Source: Janthinobacterium sp. | GTDB taxonomy: Bacteria; Pseudomonadota; Gammaproteobacteria; Burkholderiales; Chitinibacteraceae | Assembly (NCBI GenBank): GCA_025360045.1 | Contig: JANYCY010000070.1 | Span: 1 to 64,000 of the forward strand | Direction: 5' to 3' | Length of the DNA stretch: 64,000 bases | Part shown: positions 1 through 8,306 of the stretch, one piece after another | Layout: the number at the start of each line of letters is the position of its first letter | Numbering within the stretch: the stretch's first letter is position 1 | Program-made: the position numbers and the translations under genes | The notes under the pieces: generated by a model | Databases searched by the model: none | The model's input: only the letters and a program-made list of their open reading frames with translations | What the model was told of the DNA's origin: nothing

Positions 1-417
1 TGCGTGCCGTTTATCGTGTTTGCCCAATGCATATCAAAACAATTTTGACCGACAATGGCACACAATTTACCGACCGGTTTACCAGTAAAAGCAAGGTTCC
101 CAGTGGTAATCATGTATTTGATCGTGAGTGCACGCGCCTAAAAATAGACCATCGCTTAATTCCGCCACGCCACCCGCAAACCAACGGTATGGTAGAGCGA
201 TTTAATGGTCGCATTAGCGAAGTGGTGCAACAAACACGCTTCGCCTCTGCTGCCGAACTAAAAGGCACGTTAAGCAATTATTTGAAGATCTACAACCAGC
301 ATATTCCCCAGAAAGCATTGGGTCATGAAACACCCATTCAAGCAATGAAAAAATGGCAAAAAGCCAAACCCGAATTATTTAAAAAACGAGTCTACAATCA
401 GGCGGGACTTGATACTC
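1..417 (+). mobile_element. 3' part of an IS481-type insertion sequence, cut by the window edge
   Basis: The transposase reading frame is open at the left edge, so most of the element lies outside the window. Its right boundary falls within a few bases of position 417, because the next bases are the stop codon and last codons of the minus-strand M13 peptidase gene. The terminal inverted repeat cannot be confirmed without the left end of the element. Confidence 0.7.
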
Positions 418-479
418 TTACCAGATACGGATGCGCTCTTTGCTCGGCTTATACATCGCGTCGCCTTCTTTTACGTTAA
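3..479 (+). CDS. IS481-family transposase, C-terminal part (partial)
   Basis: This is the DDE integrase core of an IS481-like transposase. The visible segment has LTDNGTQFTDRF, which carries the second catalytic Asp, then HPQTNGMVERFNGRI with the catalytic Glu region, and ends KKRVYNQAGLDT. IS481 transposases normally stop right after such a GxD(S/T) tail. Here no stop follows; the frame runs about 20 codons antisense into the M13 peptidase gene and ends at 479. The tail after LDT is therefore probably not native and suggests loss of the last bases of the element or an insertion that removed the stop. The start is upstream of the window (the frame is open from base 3), so the Met at 27 is internal. 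Confidence 0.75.
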   Translation, partial: RAVYRVCPMHIKTILTDNGTQFTDRFTSKSKVPSGNHVFDRECTRLKIDHRLIPPRHPQTNGMVERFNGRISEVVQQTRFASAAELKGTLSNYLKIYNQHIPQKALGHETPIQAMKKWQKAKPELFKKRVYNQAGLDTLTRYGCALCSAYTSRRLLLR

Positions 480-2427
480 AAGCTTTATAAAAAGCATCGC
501 TATTCACCGCTGCGCCATTGGCGCGGAATTGGCCGGGGCTGTGGGGGTCGGTTAGCAGCATTTGTAGGGTCATGGGTTCGCGCATTTTGCTGGCCCATAC
601 TTGGCTCCAGCCTAGGAAAAAGCGCTGCTCGCCGGTGCGCCCGTCTATTTTGGCTGCGGGCTTGCCGCCTAATGACAATAGATAGGCTTTATGCGCCACC
701 GCTAGGCCCGATAAATCGGCGATATTCTCACCCAAAGTGAGTTGGCCATTTACATGCTTGCCAGGAATAGGCTCGTAGGCATCGTATTGGGCGACTAATT
801 TGCTGGTGAGTGCTTTAAATGCTTTGTCATCTTGCTTGCCCCACCAATTTTTTAAATTGCCATCGCCATCATATTGGCTACCTTGATCATCAAAGCCATG
901 TGATATTTCATGGCCAATGACGCCGCCAATTGCGCCGTAATTCACCGCATCATCTGCATTTGGATCAAAAAATGGTGCTTGCAAAATAGCGGCAGGGAAA
1001 ACAATTTCATTCATGCTGGGGTTGTAATAGGCATTGACGGTTTGTGGTGTCATTCCCCATTCTTTACGATCAATGGGTTTACCTAGTTTATTCAGCTCAC
1101 GCGCGCTAGAAAACAACTGGGCACGTTGTAAATTACCCAATAAATCATCCGCTTTAATTTCTAATGCGCTGTAATCAATCCACTGATCTGGATAGCCAAT
1201 TTTTACGGTAAATTTAGATAATTTTTCTTGCGCTTTTAGCTTGGTTGCCGCACTCATCCAAGTTAAATCTTTAATCGAGCTACGATAAGATGCCAATAGA
1301 TTATTGACCATCACATCCATTTTAGCTTTTGCTGCTGGCGTAAAATGCTTGGCAACATATAATTCGCCTACCGCTTCACCTAAGCTACTACTTGTGGCGG
1401 CAATGGCTTTTTTCCAACGCGGCTTTTGCTCTGGCACGCCAGAGAGGGCTTTACCATGAAAGTCAAAAGCTAGATCGGCATAGGCTTTGGGCAAGGCATT
1501 GGCGTATTGATCTAATACTTTAAATTTAAGCCATACTTTTACCGTGGCTAATGGCGTTTTTGCGAGTGTTTCACTCATTGCTTTAATATAACTAGGCTGA
1601 GAAACGATAACTGGCCCAGATTGATTGGCGATGCCCATTGCTTGCCAATATTCATCCCATGCAAAATCTGGGGCTAGTTTTTTTAATTCAGCTAATGACT
1701 TTTTATTATAGGTTTTTTGCGGATTGCGATTATCTACCTTGGTCCATTGCGCTTGCGCCAGCTCGGTTTCCAGTGCCAATAAAGACGCAACATCGACCTG
1801 TGTTTCACCAGATAATTTTAATAGACTTTCAAAATAAGTGCTTAAGGCTTTACGTGCAGCAAGGAATTTCTCGTCCGATTTTAAATAATAATCGCGATCA
1901 GGCAAGCTTAGGCCCGATTGATGCACATTTACAATATATGCCGTTGAGTTTTTTTCATCTTGCCCAACATAAATACCTAAAGGCGCATAGAGGCCTGCTT
2001 TACTCAGCTGAGCCAATTGCCCAGCTAATGCTTTCTGATCATCAATAGCGGCAATGGCGGTAAAATTTGCTTGCAAAGGCGCTAAGCCACGCTGCTCTAC
2101 CAAGGCTTCATTCATATAGCTTTGGTATAAATCACCGACTTTTTTAAGTGCTGTGCCTGGCGCGCCATTTTGGCTTGCAGCCGTTTCAACAATAGAGCGA
2201 ACTTGTGCTTCAGAGAGATCTCTTAAAATAAGAAACGCACCATGCGAAGGCTTATCGCTAGGGATTTCAGTATTTTTCAACCAATGACCATTTACCGCAT
2301 GATATAAATCATCTTGTACTCGAACGCTTGGATCAAAACGCCCAGCATCCAGCCCAGAATAGCTTGCAGCCTGTGCGCCAAACGCTAAAGTTGCAGCAAT
2401 AAGAGTTAAAGCAAACTTTTGTTTCAT
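418..2427 (-). CDS. M13 family zinc metallopeptidase (neprilysin/PepO type), secreted
   Basis: 669-residue M13 peptidase of usual family length. It starts with a clear Sec signal peptide (MKQKFALTLIAATLAFGAQA), so it is expected to be periplasmic or secreted. The zinc site is complete: HEISH at residues 506-510 supplies two His and the catalytic Glu, and GENIADLSG around 567-571 supplies the third ligand (Glu567) and the conserved Asp571. NAYYNPSMNEIVFPA, the substrate-cleft motif of the family, lies just upstream. The protein ends ERIRIW, the typical M13 terminus, so the gene is complete although an IS element begins at its stop codon. M13 enzymes cleave short peptides; the substrate here is unknown. 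It is divergent from flgM and appears monocistronic. Confidence 0.9.
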   Translation of the reverse strand: MKQKFALTLIAATLAFGAQAASYSGLDAGRFDPSVRVQDDLYHAVNGHWLKNTEIPSDKPSHGAFLILRDLSEAQVRSIVETAASQNGAPGTALKKVGDLYQSYMNEALVEQRGLAPLQANFTAIAAIDDQKALAGQLAQLSKAGLYAPLGIYVGQDEKNSTAYIVNVHQSGLSLPDRDYYLKSDEKFLAARKALSTYFESLLKLSGETQVDVASLLALETELAQAQWTKVDNRNPQKTYNKKSLAELKKLAPDFAWDEYWQAMGIANQSGPVIVSQPSYIKAMSETLAKTPLATVKVWLKFKVLDQYANALPKAYADLAFDFHGKALSGVPEQKPRWKKAIAATSSSLGEAVGELYVAKHFTPAAKAKMDVMVNNLLASYRSSIKDLTWMSAATKLKAQEKLSKFTVKIGYPDQWIDYSALEIKADDLLGNLQRAQLFSSARELNKLGKPIDRKEWGMTPQTVNAYYNPSMNEIVFPAAILQAPFFDPNADDAVNYGAIGGVIGHEISHGFDDQGSQYDGDGNLKNWWGKQDDKAFKALTSKLVAQYDAYEPIPGKHVNGQLTLGENIADLSGLAVAHKAYLLSLGGKPAAKIDGRTGEQRFFLGWSQVWASKMREPMTLQMLLTDPHSPGQFRANGAAVNSDAFYKAFNVKEGDAMYKPSKERIRIW

Positions 2428-2592
2428 TCAATAGCCCCGTTATGGGTGCGCCATCCATTTTAATAAATGACACACAGGAATTAGTTTAAGCAATCGGTGG
2501 CATATAATGCCCTAAGCATGTTCAATCGTGAAATAAAAACAAAGCAATACAATAAAAACACATTAGAGCCACCTTATATACAAAAGATGTGC

Positions 2593-2619
2593 TAAAGTTT
2601 TCACGAATTGCGTCGATAC
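2593..2619 (+). promoter_or_regulatory. Sigma-28 (FliA)-type promoter upstream of flgM
   Basis: TAAAGTTT at 2593-2600, an 11-nt spacer, then GTCGATAC at 2612-2619. The FliA consensus is TAAAGTTT-N11-GCCGATAA, so the -35 is perfect and the -10 matches 6 of 8. It lies 57 nt before the flgM start. Late flagellar control of flgM by FliA is standard in flagellated proteobacteria, which supports the call. Confidence 0.7.
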
Positions 2620-2676
2620 TTGGCATAATGACTGAATTAGCAAGTCACACTGGCCAGTGACGAAGGATGACATACC

Positions 2677-2961
2677 ATGAAAATCGACCAATCAAAACCT
2701 CTCAATCCTGCACTCACCCGCAGCAATGACCGCGTAGCCCCCAATAATTCAGCCAACACTGAACGCAGCAGCTCAGACAGCGTCACCATCAATCCGCTGG
2801 CAGCTAAACTCAACCAAATCGAGCAAAGCAGCAAGCCTACATTTGATGCAGAGCGTGTTGAATCGCTCAAAAAAGCTATCAGCGAAGGCCGCTTCACGGT
2901 GCGTACTGACGCCATTGCTGGCAAAATTATTCAGAGCGCGCAAGAACTTCTAGGCAAGTAA
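2677..2961 (+). CDS. flgM: FlgM, anti-sigma-28 factor
   Basis: 94 residues, the usual size of FlgM. The N-terminal half is polar and probably disordered (MKIDQSKPLNPALTRSNDR, then Ser/Asn-rich). The C-terminal half has the sigma-binding pattern FDAERVESLKKAISEGRF followed by VRTDAIAGKIIQSAQEL. FlgM holds FliA inactive until the hook-basal body is finished and FlgM is exported. A sigma-28-like promoter lies upstream, and flgN starts one base after the stop codon, the classic flgM-flgN pair. The product is cytoplasmic until exported through the flagellar apparatus. Confidence 0.93.
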   Translation: MKIDQSKPLNPALTRSNDRVAPNNSANTERSSSDSVTINPLAAKLNQIEQSSKPTFDAERVESLKKAISEGRFTVRTDAIAGKIIQSAQELLGK

Positions 2962-2962
2962 A

Positions 2963-3427
2963 ATGACAACGATCGAGCCTTTAGATGGGCTGCTTCAACA
3001 AGCAAGCAGCAGCATGCATACGCTACTGGGCCTGCTGCAAGAAGAACAAAGCTTTTTGGTATCCAATCAACTCGATTCCTTACTGCTGCTGACTACAAAA
3101 AAACAATCCGCTGCATTTGAAGCAGAGCAAGCAGGGCAAGCACTTAGCCAATACTTTAGCGCGCAAGGCATTAACCCTCAGAGCGATATTGATACTTGGT
3201 TTATGGAGCAGCACCCCAGCGCTTTAACAGCGTGGCATTTATTATTAGAAAATACCCGCCAAGCCGCCGCATTCAATAACAGCAACGGCAAATTAATTGA
3301 AGTTCGTCAGCAGCTAATCAATGGCTTTATGCAGCAAGTTTTAGATGCTAGCCATAACAGCCCTCTTTACGCCCCCGATGGCAAATTGACCTCGCTCCCA
3401 CAAGGGCAGCGACGCGATCTGGCCTAA
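2963..3427 (+). CDS. flgN: FlgN, flagellar export chaperone
   Basis: 154 residues, predicted mostly helical with a long N-terminal coiled-coil-like segment (LLGLLQEEQSFLVSNQLDSL). That pattern and the position directly after flgM identify FlgN, the cytosolic chaperone for the hook-filament junction proteins FlgK and FlgL. Sequence conservation in this family is low, so the call leans on gene order. It starts one base after the flgM stop, so translational coupling is likely. No FlgK/FlgL genes are in the window. Confidence 0.88.
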   Translation: MTTIEPLDGLLQQASSSMHTLLGLLQEEQSFLVSNQLDSLLLLTTKKQSAAFEAEQAGQALSQYFSAQGINPQSDIDTWFMEQHPSALTAWHLLLENTRQAAAFNNSNGKLIEVRQQLINGFMQQVLDASHNSPLYAPDGKLTSLPQGQRRDLA

Positions 3428-3442
3428 GCCTAGCTTAAACAC

Positions 3443-3943
3443 TCAAGGGTTTTGCGCAAGCAAACTACGCCCGCCTTCAAAGCGTTGCGCAAAATAGGGG
3501 CTGGACATCGACTCCACCCTGACCTTTCCCTTAGACGAAGGCGCATGAATAAAGCGCCCATCGCCCAAATAAATCCCCATATGCGAGAACGAGCGACCTA
3601 GTGTATTAAAAAACACCAGATCCCCTGCCTGCAGTTGATCGGTGGCCACGGGGCGAGCTAGGCTGGCAATTTGCGCGGCATTATGCGGCAGCACCGCGCC
3701 CACGGCGTTTTTAAATACAAAACTCACCATCCCACTGCAATCCAAGCCCGCTTCGGGGTTGTTGCCACCAAATTGATAGCTCACATCCAGCAAACCTAGC
3801 GCATACATCACGACTTCGCGCCCAGCACCATCGGCTTGAATATTACTCAAGGATTTAGAGGCCGAATAAGCCACTTTAGGCCGCGTTGGCGTAGAGCTAC
3901 ACGCGCTTAAAACTAAAATACTCAGCAATATTATCTTCTTCAA
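3443..3943 (-). CDS. NlpC/P60 (C40) family peptidoglycan hydrolase, lipoprotein
   Basis: C40-type cysteine peptidase that probably cleaves peptide bonds in peptidoglycan stems. The catalytic elements are LDCSGMVSFVF (Cys), FSHMGIYLGDG (His) and RFIHAPSSKGKV (second His). The N-terminus is a lipoprotein signal, LLSILVLSACSS, with lipidation expected at the Cys. A TTG start at 3943 is preferred: it is preceded by AAAGGA six bases away and gives MKKIILLSILVLSAC, an ideal lipoprotein signal. The ATG at 3967 would add eight residues with no clear ribosome site. Length is then 166 residues. The gene is convergent with flgN, with only 15 bp between them. Confidence 0.88.
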   Translation of the reverse strand: MKKIILLSILVLSACSSTPTRPKVAYSASKSLSNIQADGAGREVVMYALGLLDVSYQFGGNNPEAGLDCSGMVSFVFKNAVGAVLPHNAAQIASLARPVATDQLQAGDLVFFNTLGRSFSHMGIYLGDGRFIHAPSSKGKVRVESMSSPYFAQRFEGGRSLLAQNP

Positions 3944-3993
3944 TCTAAATCCTTTATGGCTTGGCACATATTCACTTCCCGCGACGAAACGTC

Positions 3994-4066
3994 GTCATTC
4001 CCGCGTGCCTTGAGCGGGAATCCAGCGGCGCTACTGGATCCCCGATAAAACCATTCGGGGATGACG
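3994..4066. repeat. Short palindromic intergenic repeat (dRS3/REP-like)
   Basis: A 73-bp element with terminal inverted repeats: CGTCATTCCCG at 3994-4004 and CGGGGATGACG at 4056-4066 (10 of 11 complementary). It also contains the inner arms GCGGGAATCCAG and CTGGATCCCCG. This ATTCCCGC...GCGGGAATCCAG...CTGGAT pattern is common in dispersed repeats of Neisseriales and other proteobacteria. The element sits between the NlpC/P60 and GNAT genes. Confidence 0.7.
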
Positions 4067-4118
4067 ATTTGATAAGTCATACGAGATGCTATTTCGAACT
4101 TATCCCAAGTACTTTTAA

Positions 4119-4640
4119 TTAGCCATCCACCGGGTTTTGCGGAGTCGCTAGAATCAATTGATAAAACACTAAATCCAGCCAACGACCAAATTTAAATCCT
4201 GCTTGCTTAATGGTGCCCGCATGATTAAAACCCAGCTGCTGATGCAGGGCAATGCTGGCGGTATTTTCTGCATCAATTCCACCAATTAAGGTGTGATAGC
4301 CCTGCTCTTGGGCTTTTTCAATAATAAGTAGCAATAATTGTTTACCCAAACCTTGCCCACGATAATCAGGATGGATATAAATCGAATGTTCAATGGAGTA
4401 TTTATAGGCAGGACGCACACGAAATGCGCCATAAGATGCAAAGCCTAATAAAACACCGGCCTCATTCTCAATCCCTATCACTGGCAAATGATGGGCTTCT
4501 TTATCAGCGAACCAATCCACCATACTCGCTAAGGGCCGAGGAGTGTAATCATAAAGCGCTGTTGAGCTTGCAATAGCCTCGTTGAATATAAAGAGAATCT
4601 GCTCAGCATGCAGTGCATAAGTACAAGAAACAATCCGCAT
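4119..4640 (-). CDS. GNAT family N-acetyltransferase (phosphinothricin acetyltransferase-like)
   Basis: 173 residues with a full GNAT fold. Motif A, the acetyl-CoA pyrophosphate loop, is IHPDYRGQGLGKQLLLLII around residues 92-110. It is preceded by YSIEHSIYIH and followed by GGIDAENTASIALHQQLGF, which is characteristic of the Pat/Bar/YncA (MnaT) subfamily that acetylates methionine derivatives or phosphinothricin-like amino acids. The substrate cannot be told from sequence. The gene lies downstream of the nagB terminator and is probably transcribed on its own. Its start has GAAGAG six bases upstream. Confidence 0.85.
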   Translation of the reverse strand: MRIVSCTYALHAEQILFIFNEAIASSTALYDYTPRPLASMVDWFADKEAHHLPVIGIENEAGVLLGFASYGAFRVRPAYKYSIEHSIYIHPDYRGQGLGKQLLLLIIEKAQEQGYHTLIGGIDAENTASIALHQQLGFNHAGTIKQAGFKFGRWLDLVFYQLILATPQNPVDG

Positions 4641-4670
4641 TATTTACTCTTCGCTCTATTTATTAAATCA

Positions 4671-4706
4671 AAAAAAACACCGCAGGATTGCTCCCACGGT
4701 GTTTTT
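4671..4706 (-). terminator. Intrinsic terminator after nagB
   Basis: Arms AAAAACACCG (4673-4682) and CGGTGTTTTT (4697-4706) form a stem with a short loop. On the minus strand it ends in a run of T (A run at 4671-4677 on the plus strand). It lies 32 bp beyond the nagB stop. Confidence 0.88.
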
Positions 4707-4738
4707 GTACCTACCACCTTCTAAATAGAAGGCCGCTA

Positions 4739-5473
4739 TTAAGAATGCGAGCGCTTGTAATCTACATCGCAATCAGTCAGTACAATCACACGTGGATGTG
4801 TTTGCAAGAATGATGCTGGCACTTGAGTCGTGATTGGGCCATTTAATGTGCGATCAAGGATTTCTGCTTTTTCTGCGCCTTTAACTACCAATAGAATAGA
4901 CTTGGCATGCAAGATTGAACCCATGCCCATCGTTAATGCATGGGTTGGCACTTCATCAATGCTATTAAAAAAGCGTTTATTCGCTTCACGCGTTTCTGGC
5001 TTTAAAGTCACTTTATGGGTAAAGCGAGATAACGCTTCATCTGGCTCATTAAAACCAATATGCCCATTATGGCCAATACCCAAAATCTGCATATCAACCA
5101 AGCCTTTTTGATAAATCAGCTCGTCATAACGACGGCCTTCTTCATCTAAATCATCCGCATTGCCATTAGGCACATAGGTATTTTCTGGCTTAATGTCGAT
5201 ATGATTAAACAAATGGCTTTGCATAAAGCTGCGATACGATTCCGGATGAGAAACGGGCAAACCAGCGTATTCATCCAGATTAAAGGTGGTGACTTCTTTA
5301 AAACTCACCAAGCCTTTCTGGTAAGTCTTTACTATTTCCTGATAAATACCGACGGGTGTACTGCCTGTTGCCATGCCCAAAATAGCATTAGGCTTGGAGC
5401 GGACGATAGATAGCAATAAATCAGCACCAACGCGATTCAGCTCATTTTGATCTTTAAATTTATGTAAAATCAT
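4739..5473 (-). CDS. nagB: NagB, glucosamine-6-phosphate deaminase
   Basis: 244 residues. It converts glucosamine 6-phosphate to fructose 6-phosphate and ammonia, the last step of N-acetylglucosamine use. GMATGSTPVGIY near residue 35 is the phosphate-binding loop, FNLDEYAGL contains the general-base Asp, and LGIGHNGHIGFNEP carries the catalytic Asp-His-Glu region. The protein is slightly shorter than E. coli NagB (266 residues) and lacks the allosteric C-terminal tail. It is monocistronic with its own terminator. Together with the GH18 gene at 61.5 kb it suggests chitin or aminosugar use; other nag genes are not in the window. Confidence 0.95.
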   Translation of the reverse strand: MILHKFKDQNELNRVGADLLLSIVRSKPNAILGMATGSTPVGIYQEIVKTYQKGLVSFKEVTTFNLDEYAGLPVSHPESYRSFMQSHLFNHIDIKPENTYVPNGNADDLDEEGRRYDELIYQKGLVDMQILGIGHNGHIGFNEPDEALSRFTHKVTLKPETREANKRFFNSIDEVPTHALTMGMGSILHAKSILLVVKGAEKAEILDRTLNGPITTQVPASFLQTHPRVIVLTDCDVDYKRSHS

Positions 5474-5565
5474 GATTGTATGAATTCCGGAATAAGTAAA
5501 ACAACCTAGATACTATACGCGACTCATAACAGTTTGTTGATGCAAAGCACGCTAGGCGTAAAAAA

Positions 5566-6204
5566 TCAGGAAAATAACCAAGGTTGCGCAATTTTTCGCT
5601 GCGCTTCAAAGGCCTTAATCTCTTCTGCGTGATTCAGAGTCAAACCAATTTCATCTAAACCATTTAACAAGCAATGTTTGCGATGGCCGGTAATGTCAAA
5701 ACCAAATACTTGGCCTGATGGCGTCGTTACCGTTTGAGCAAGTAAATCTACATTCAGACGATAACCTTCTGCGGCCACGCTTTCTGCAAACAGCTGTTCA
5801 ACAATGGCGCTATCCAAAACAATCGGCAGCAAACCATTTTTGTAGCAGTTATTAAAGAAAATATCGGCAAAGCTAGGGGCAATCACCACGCGAAAGCCAT
5901 AATCATCGATCGCCCACGGCGCATGTTCGCGGCTTGAGCCACAGCCAAAATTATCCCTAGCCAACAACACCTCTGCGCCTTGATAGCGCGGAAAGTTCAG
6001 CACGAAGTCAGGGTTTGGCTGGCGCTGGCTATTATCCATCCCTGGCTCGCCGTGATCCAGATAACGCCATTCATCAAATAAATTCGGACCAAACCCAGCG
6101 CGCTTAATCGACTTTAAAAACTGCTTAGGAATAATGGCGTCGGTATCCACATTGGCGCGATCCAACGGACATACCAAACCATTTAATTGAGTAAATGCTT
6201 TCAT
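5566..6204 (-). CDS. leuD: LeuD, 3-isopropylmalate dehydratase small subunit
   Basis: 212 residues, full length. With LeuC it isomerises 2-isopropylmalate to 3-isopropylmalate in leucine synthesis. Family hallmarks are [18 protein letters not shown] near the N-terminus, [16 protein letters not shown], which shapes the substrate pocket, and [17 protein letters not shown]. The start codon overlaps the stop of the entericidin-like gene as ATGA (6204-6201), so translation is probably coupled. leuB is not found downstream within the window. Confidence 0.96.
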   Translation of the reverse strand: MKAFTQLNGLVCPLDRANVDTDAIIPKQFLKSIKRAGFGPNLFDEWRYLDHGEPGMDNSQRQPNPDFVLNFPRYQGAEVLLARDNFGCGSSREHAPWAIDDYGFRVVIAPSFADIFFNNCYKNGLLPIVLDSAIVEQLFAESVAAEGYRLNVDLLAQTVTTPSGQVFGFDITGHRKHCLLNGLDEIGLTLNHAEEIKAFEAQRKIAQPWLFS

Positions 6205-6329
6205 TTATTGGCTGCCTTTTCGATGGCTTCGCCACCTTTTTTAATATCTTTGCCCATGCCTGATACGGTATTACACGCCGTTAGCCCAAGCATCAGAAAC
6301 ATCACGATAACTGTTGCGATTCGTTTCAC
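6201..6329 (-). CDS. Entericidin A/B family small lipoprotein
   Basis: 42 residues, beginning with a GTG at 6329 that has AGGAG six bases upstream. The sequence [20 protein letters not shown] is a lipoprotein signal with the lipid-attached Cys at residue 19. It is followed by [20 protein letters not shown], the amphipathic tail typical of entericidins. Entericidins are small membrane lipoproteins linked to stress or lysis in enteric bacteria; the function here is unknown. The gene sits 10 bp after leuC and overlaps leuD by 4 bp. This leuC-entericidin-leuD order is seen in other betaproteobacteria. Confidence 0.85.
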   Translation of the reverse strand: MKRIATVIVMFLMLGLTACNTVSGMGKDIKKGGEAIEKAANK

Positions 6330-6339
6330 TTCACTCTCC

Positions 6340-7746
6340 TTAAGCAAACTGGCGCACATCAACAAAGTGGCCCGCAATCGCCGCTGCTGCCGCCATTTCT
6401 GGGCTGAGCAAATGGGTGCGCCCGCCTTGGCCTTGGCGGCCTTCAAAATTACGATTACTGGTGGAAGCACAACGCTCGCCCGGCTCTAAGCGATCCGCAT
6501 TCATCGCTAAGCACATGGAGCAGCCCGGCTCACGCCACTCGAACCCTGCCGCGATAAATATTTTGTCTAAACCCTCCGCCTCAGCCTGCGCCTTCACAAG
6601 GCCGGAGCCTGGCACCACCAGCACCAGCTTCACATTGGCCGCCTTAGTTTTACCCTTAGCAATGCCTGCTGCTGCGCGCAAATCTTCGATACGGGAGTTG
6701 GTACAGGAGCCGATAAACACTTTATCGATTTGAATATCAGTCAGCGGCGTGTTGGCGGTTAGGCCCATATATTGCAGCGCGCGCTCATAGCTACCGCGCT
6801 TGACTAAGTCGGCCTCGGCAGCTGGGTCTGGCACAGCGCCAGAGATGCCTAATACTTGCTCTGGCGAAGTACCCCAAGTGAGCTGAGGCTCAATCTCGGC
6901 CGCATTCAGCGTCACCAGCGCATCAAATACCGCGCCTTCATCAGAGACCAGTGTTTTCCAATGCGCCACAGCGGCATCCCACTGGCTGGCATTCGGAGAA
7001 TAAGGTCGACCTTTCAGGTATTCGATGGTTTTATGATCCACCGCGATCATGCCAGCGCGTGCGCCCGCCTCAATCGCCATATTGCACAGCGTCATCCGCC
7101 CTTCAACCGATAAGGATCGAATCGCCTCACCGCCAAACTCAATCGCGTAGCCTGTGCCGCCAGCGGTGCCGACCTCGCCAATAATCGCCAGCGCCACGTC
7201 TTTGGCCGTTACACCACGGCCCAACACGCCATCCACACGGATTAACATCGCTTTAGATTTTTTGGCAACCAGCGTTTGCGTGGCCATGACGTGCTCTACT
7301 TCAGACGTGCCAATGCCATGCGCAAGGGCGGCAAAAGCACCGTGTGTCGAAGTGTGACTATCGCCACAAACAACCGTCATACCGGGCAAGGTTGCGCCTA
7401 CTTCTGGACCAACCACGTGCACAATGCCTTGCTTTTGATCTTTAAATGGATAGTAAGCCAGCGCGCCAAATTCTTTGATATTGGCGTCCAGCGTTTCTAC
7501 TTGCAGACGGGAAATAGGGTCTTGAATGCCCATATCCCAATGATCAGTTGGCGTATTATGATCGGCAGTCGACACAATCGAAGACTTGCGCCATAGCGAT
7601 CTACCCGCTAACTTCAAGCCTTCAAAGGCTTGCGGGCTGGTCACTTCATGCACTAGGTGACGATCAATATAAATAAGGCAGGTGCCATCGTCTTCGGTGC
7701 GAACGACGTGGGAATGCCAAAGTTTGTCATAAAGTGTCTGAGCCAT
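6340..7746 (-). CDS. leuC: LeuC, 3-isopropylmalate dehydratase large subunit
   Basis: 468 residues from the preferred start ([15 protein letters not shown]), which matches the conserved N-terminus of LeuC. A longer frame upstream adds 47 residues that do not look like LeuC. The [4Fe-4S] cluster ligands are visible: [14 protein letters not shown] (first Cys) and GCSMCLAMN (two further Cys). [17 protein letters not shown] is another signature. It forms the isomerase with LeuD from the same operon. No strong ribosome site is visible before the start. The operon is divergent from the barnase-type gene, with 128 bp between them. Confidence 0.96.
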   Translation of the reverse strand: MAQTLYDKLWHSHVVRTEDDGTCLIYIDRHLVHEVTSPQAFEGLKLAGRSLWRKSSIVSTADHNTPTDHWDMGIQDPISRLQVETLDANIKEFGALAYYPFKDQKQGIVHVVGPEVGATLPGMTVVCGDSHTSTHGAFAALAHGIGTSEVEHVMATQTLVAKKSKAMLIRVDGVLGRGVTAKDVALAIIGEVGTAGGTGYAIEFGGEAIRSLSVEGRMTLCNMAIEAGARAGMIAVDHKTIEYLKGRPYSPNASQWDAAVAHWKTLVSDEGAVFDALVTLNAAEIEPQLTWGTSPEQVLGISGAVPDPAAEADLVKRGSYERALQYMGLTANTPLTDIQIDKVFIGSCTNSRIEDLRAAAGIAKGKTKAANVKLVLVVPGSGLVKAQAEAEGLDKIFIAAGFEWREPGCSMCLAMNADRLEPGERCASTSNRNFEGRQGQGGRTHLLSPEMAAAAAIAGHFVDVRQFA

Positions 7747-7874
7747 GGCGATCATCAAAAATGTCAGGGCCCTCGAAACTAGCATAGAAGGCCTTTTGCC
7801 ACAACTGCGTAAGCAAGACTTATGCCGATGTAGTTTAAATTTAAATATTACATTCAAATAAAGAAGGAATCTCC

Positions 7875-8306
7875 ATGCACCGATCACTCCTCGCCCTGAT
7901 TCTGCTTGCTAGCGGATGGGCTCAAGCGGCATCTTGCCAAAGCGTGGTAGAAAGTTTAAACCGTCAACTGCGCCCCAGCGTCCAAGCCAGCGAACTAGTA
8001 GAAATTCTCAACAGCCTCAATCAACAAAACCGCCTACCTAGCAAATTTGTCACCAAGCGCGAGGCGCAGGCAGCAGGATGGCGGCCTGGTAGCAGCCTTT
8101 GGCAGAGCCTGCCGGGCAAATCAATTGGCGGCGATCGCTTTGGCAACCGTGAAAACCGCCTGCAGCGTGGCCAGTACCAAGAGGCCGACTTAGATTACCA
8201 AGGTGGCAAGCGCGGCGCGAAACGTATAGTTTTTAGCAAGAACGGCCCACGCTTTATTACTGTCGATCACTACCAAACCTTTACCGAGGTGTCATCATGT
8301 CAATAA
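7875..8306 (+). CDS. Secreted barnase-type ribonuclease (N1/T1/U2 family)
   Basis: 143-residue precursor with signal peptide [18 protein letters not shown]. The mature part aligns with barnase: [34 protein letters not shown], then YQEADLDY with the catalytic base (Glu103), GKRGAKR with two Arg four residues apart (113 and 117, equivalents of barnase Arg83 and Arg87), and VDHYQTF with the catalytic His132. It should be an extracellular guanyl-preferring RNase. Cys21, just after the signal cleavage site, and Cys142, the penultimate residue, could form a disulfide tying the ends, which barnase lacks. The ribosome site is AAGGA. It overlaps the barstar gene by 10 bp. Confidence 0.92.
   Translation: MHRSLLALILLASGWAQAASCQSVVESLNRQLRPSVQASELVEILNSLNQQNRLPSKFVTKREAQAAGWRPGSSLWQSLPGKSIGGDRFGNRENRLQRGQYQEADLDYQGGKRGAKRIVFSKNGPRFITVDHYQTFTEVSSCQ

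Noticed and set aside
1638-2048. 136-residue plus-strand frame
   Set aside because: Lies wholly inside the M13 peptidase gene on the other strand; no ribosome site and no recognisable motif.
3940-4182. 80-residue minus-strand frame over the 3994-4066 repeat
   Set aside because: It translates the palindromic repeat and overlaps the GNAT gene; composition is not protein-like.
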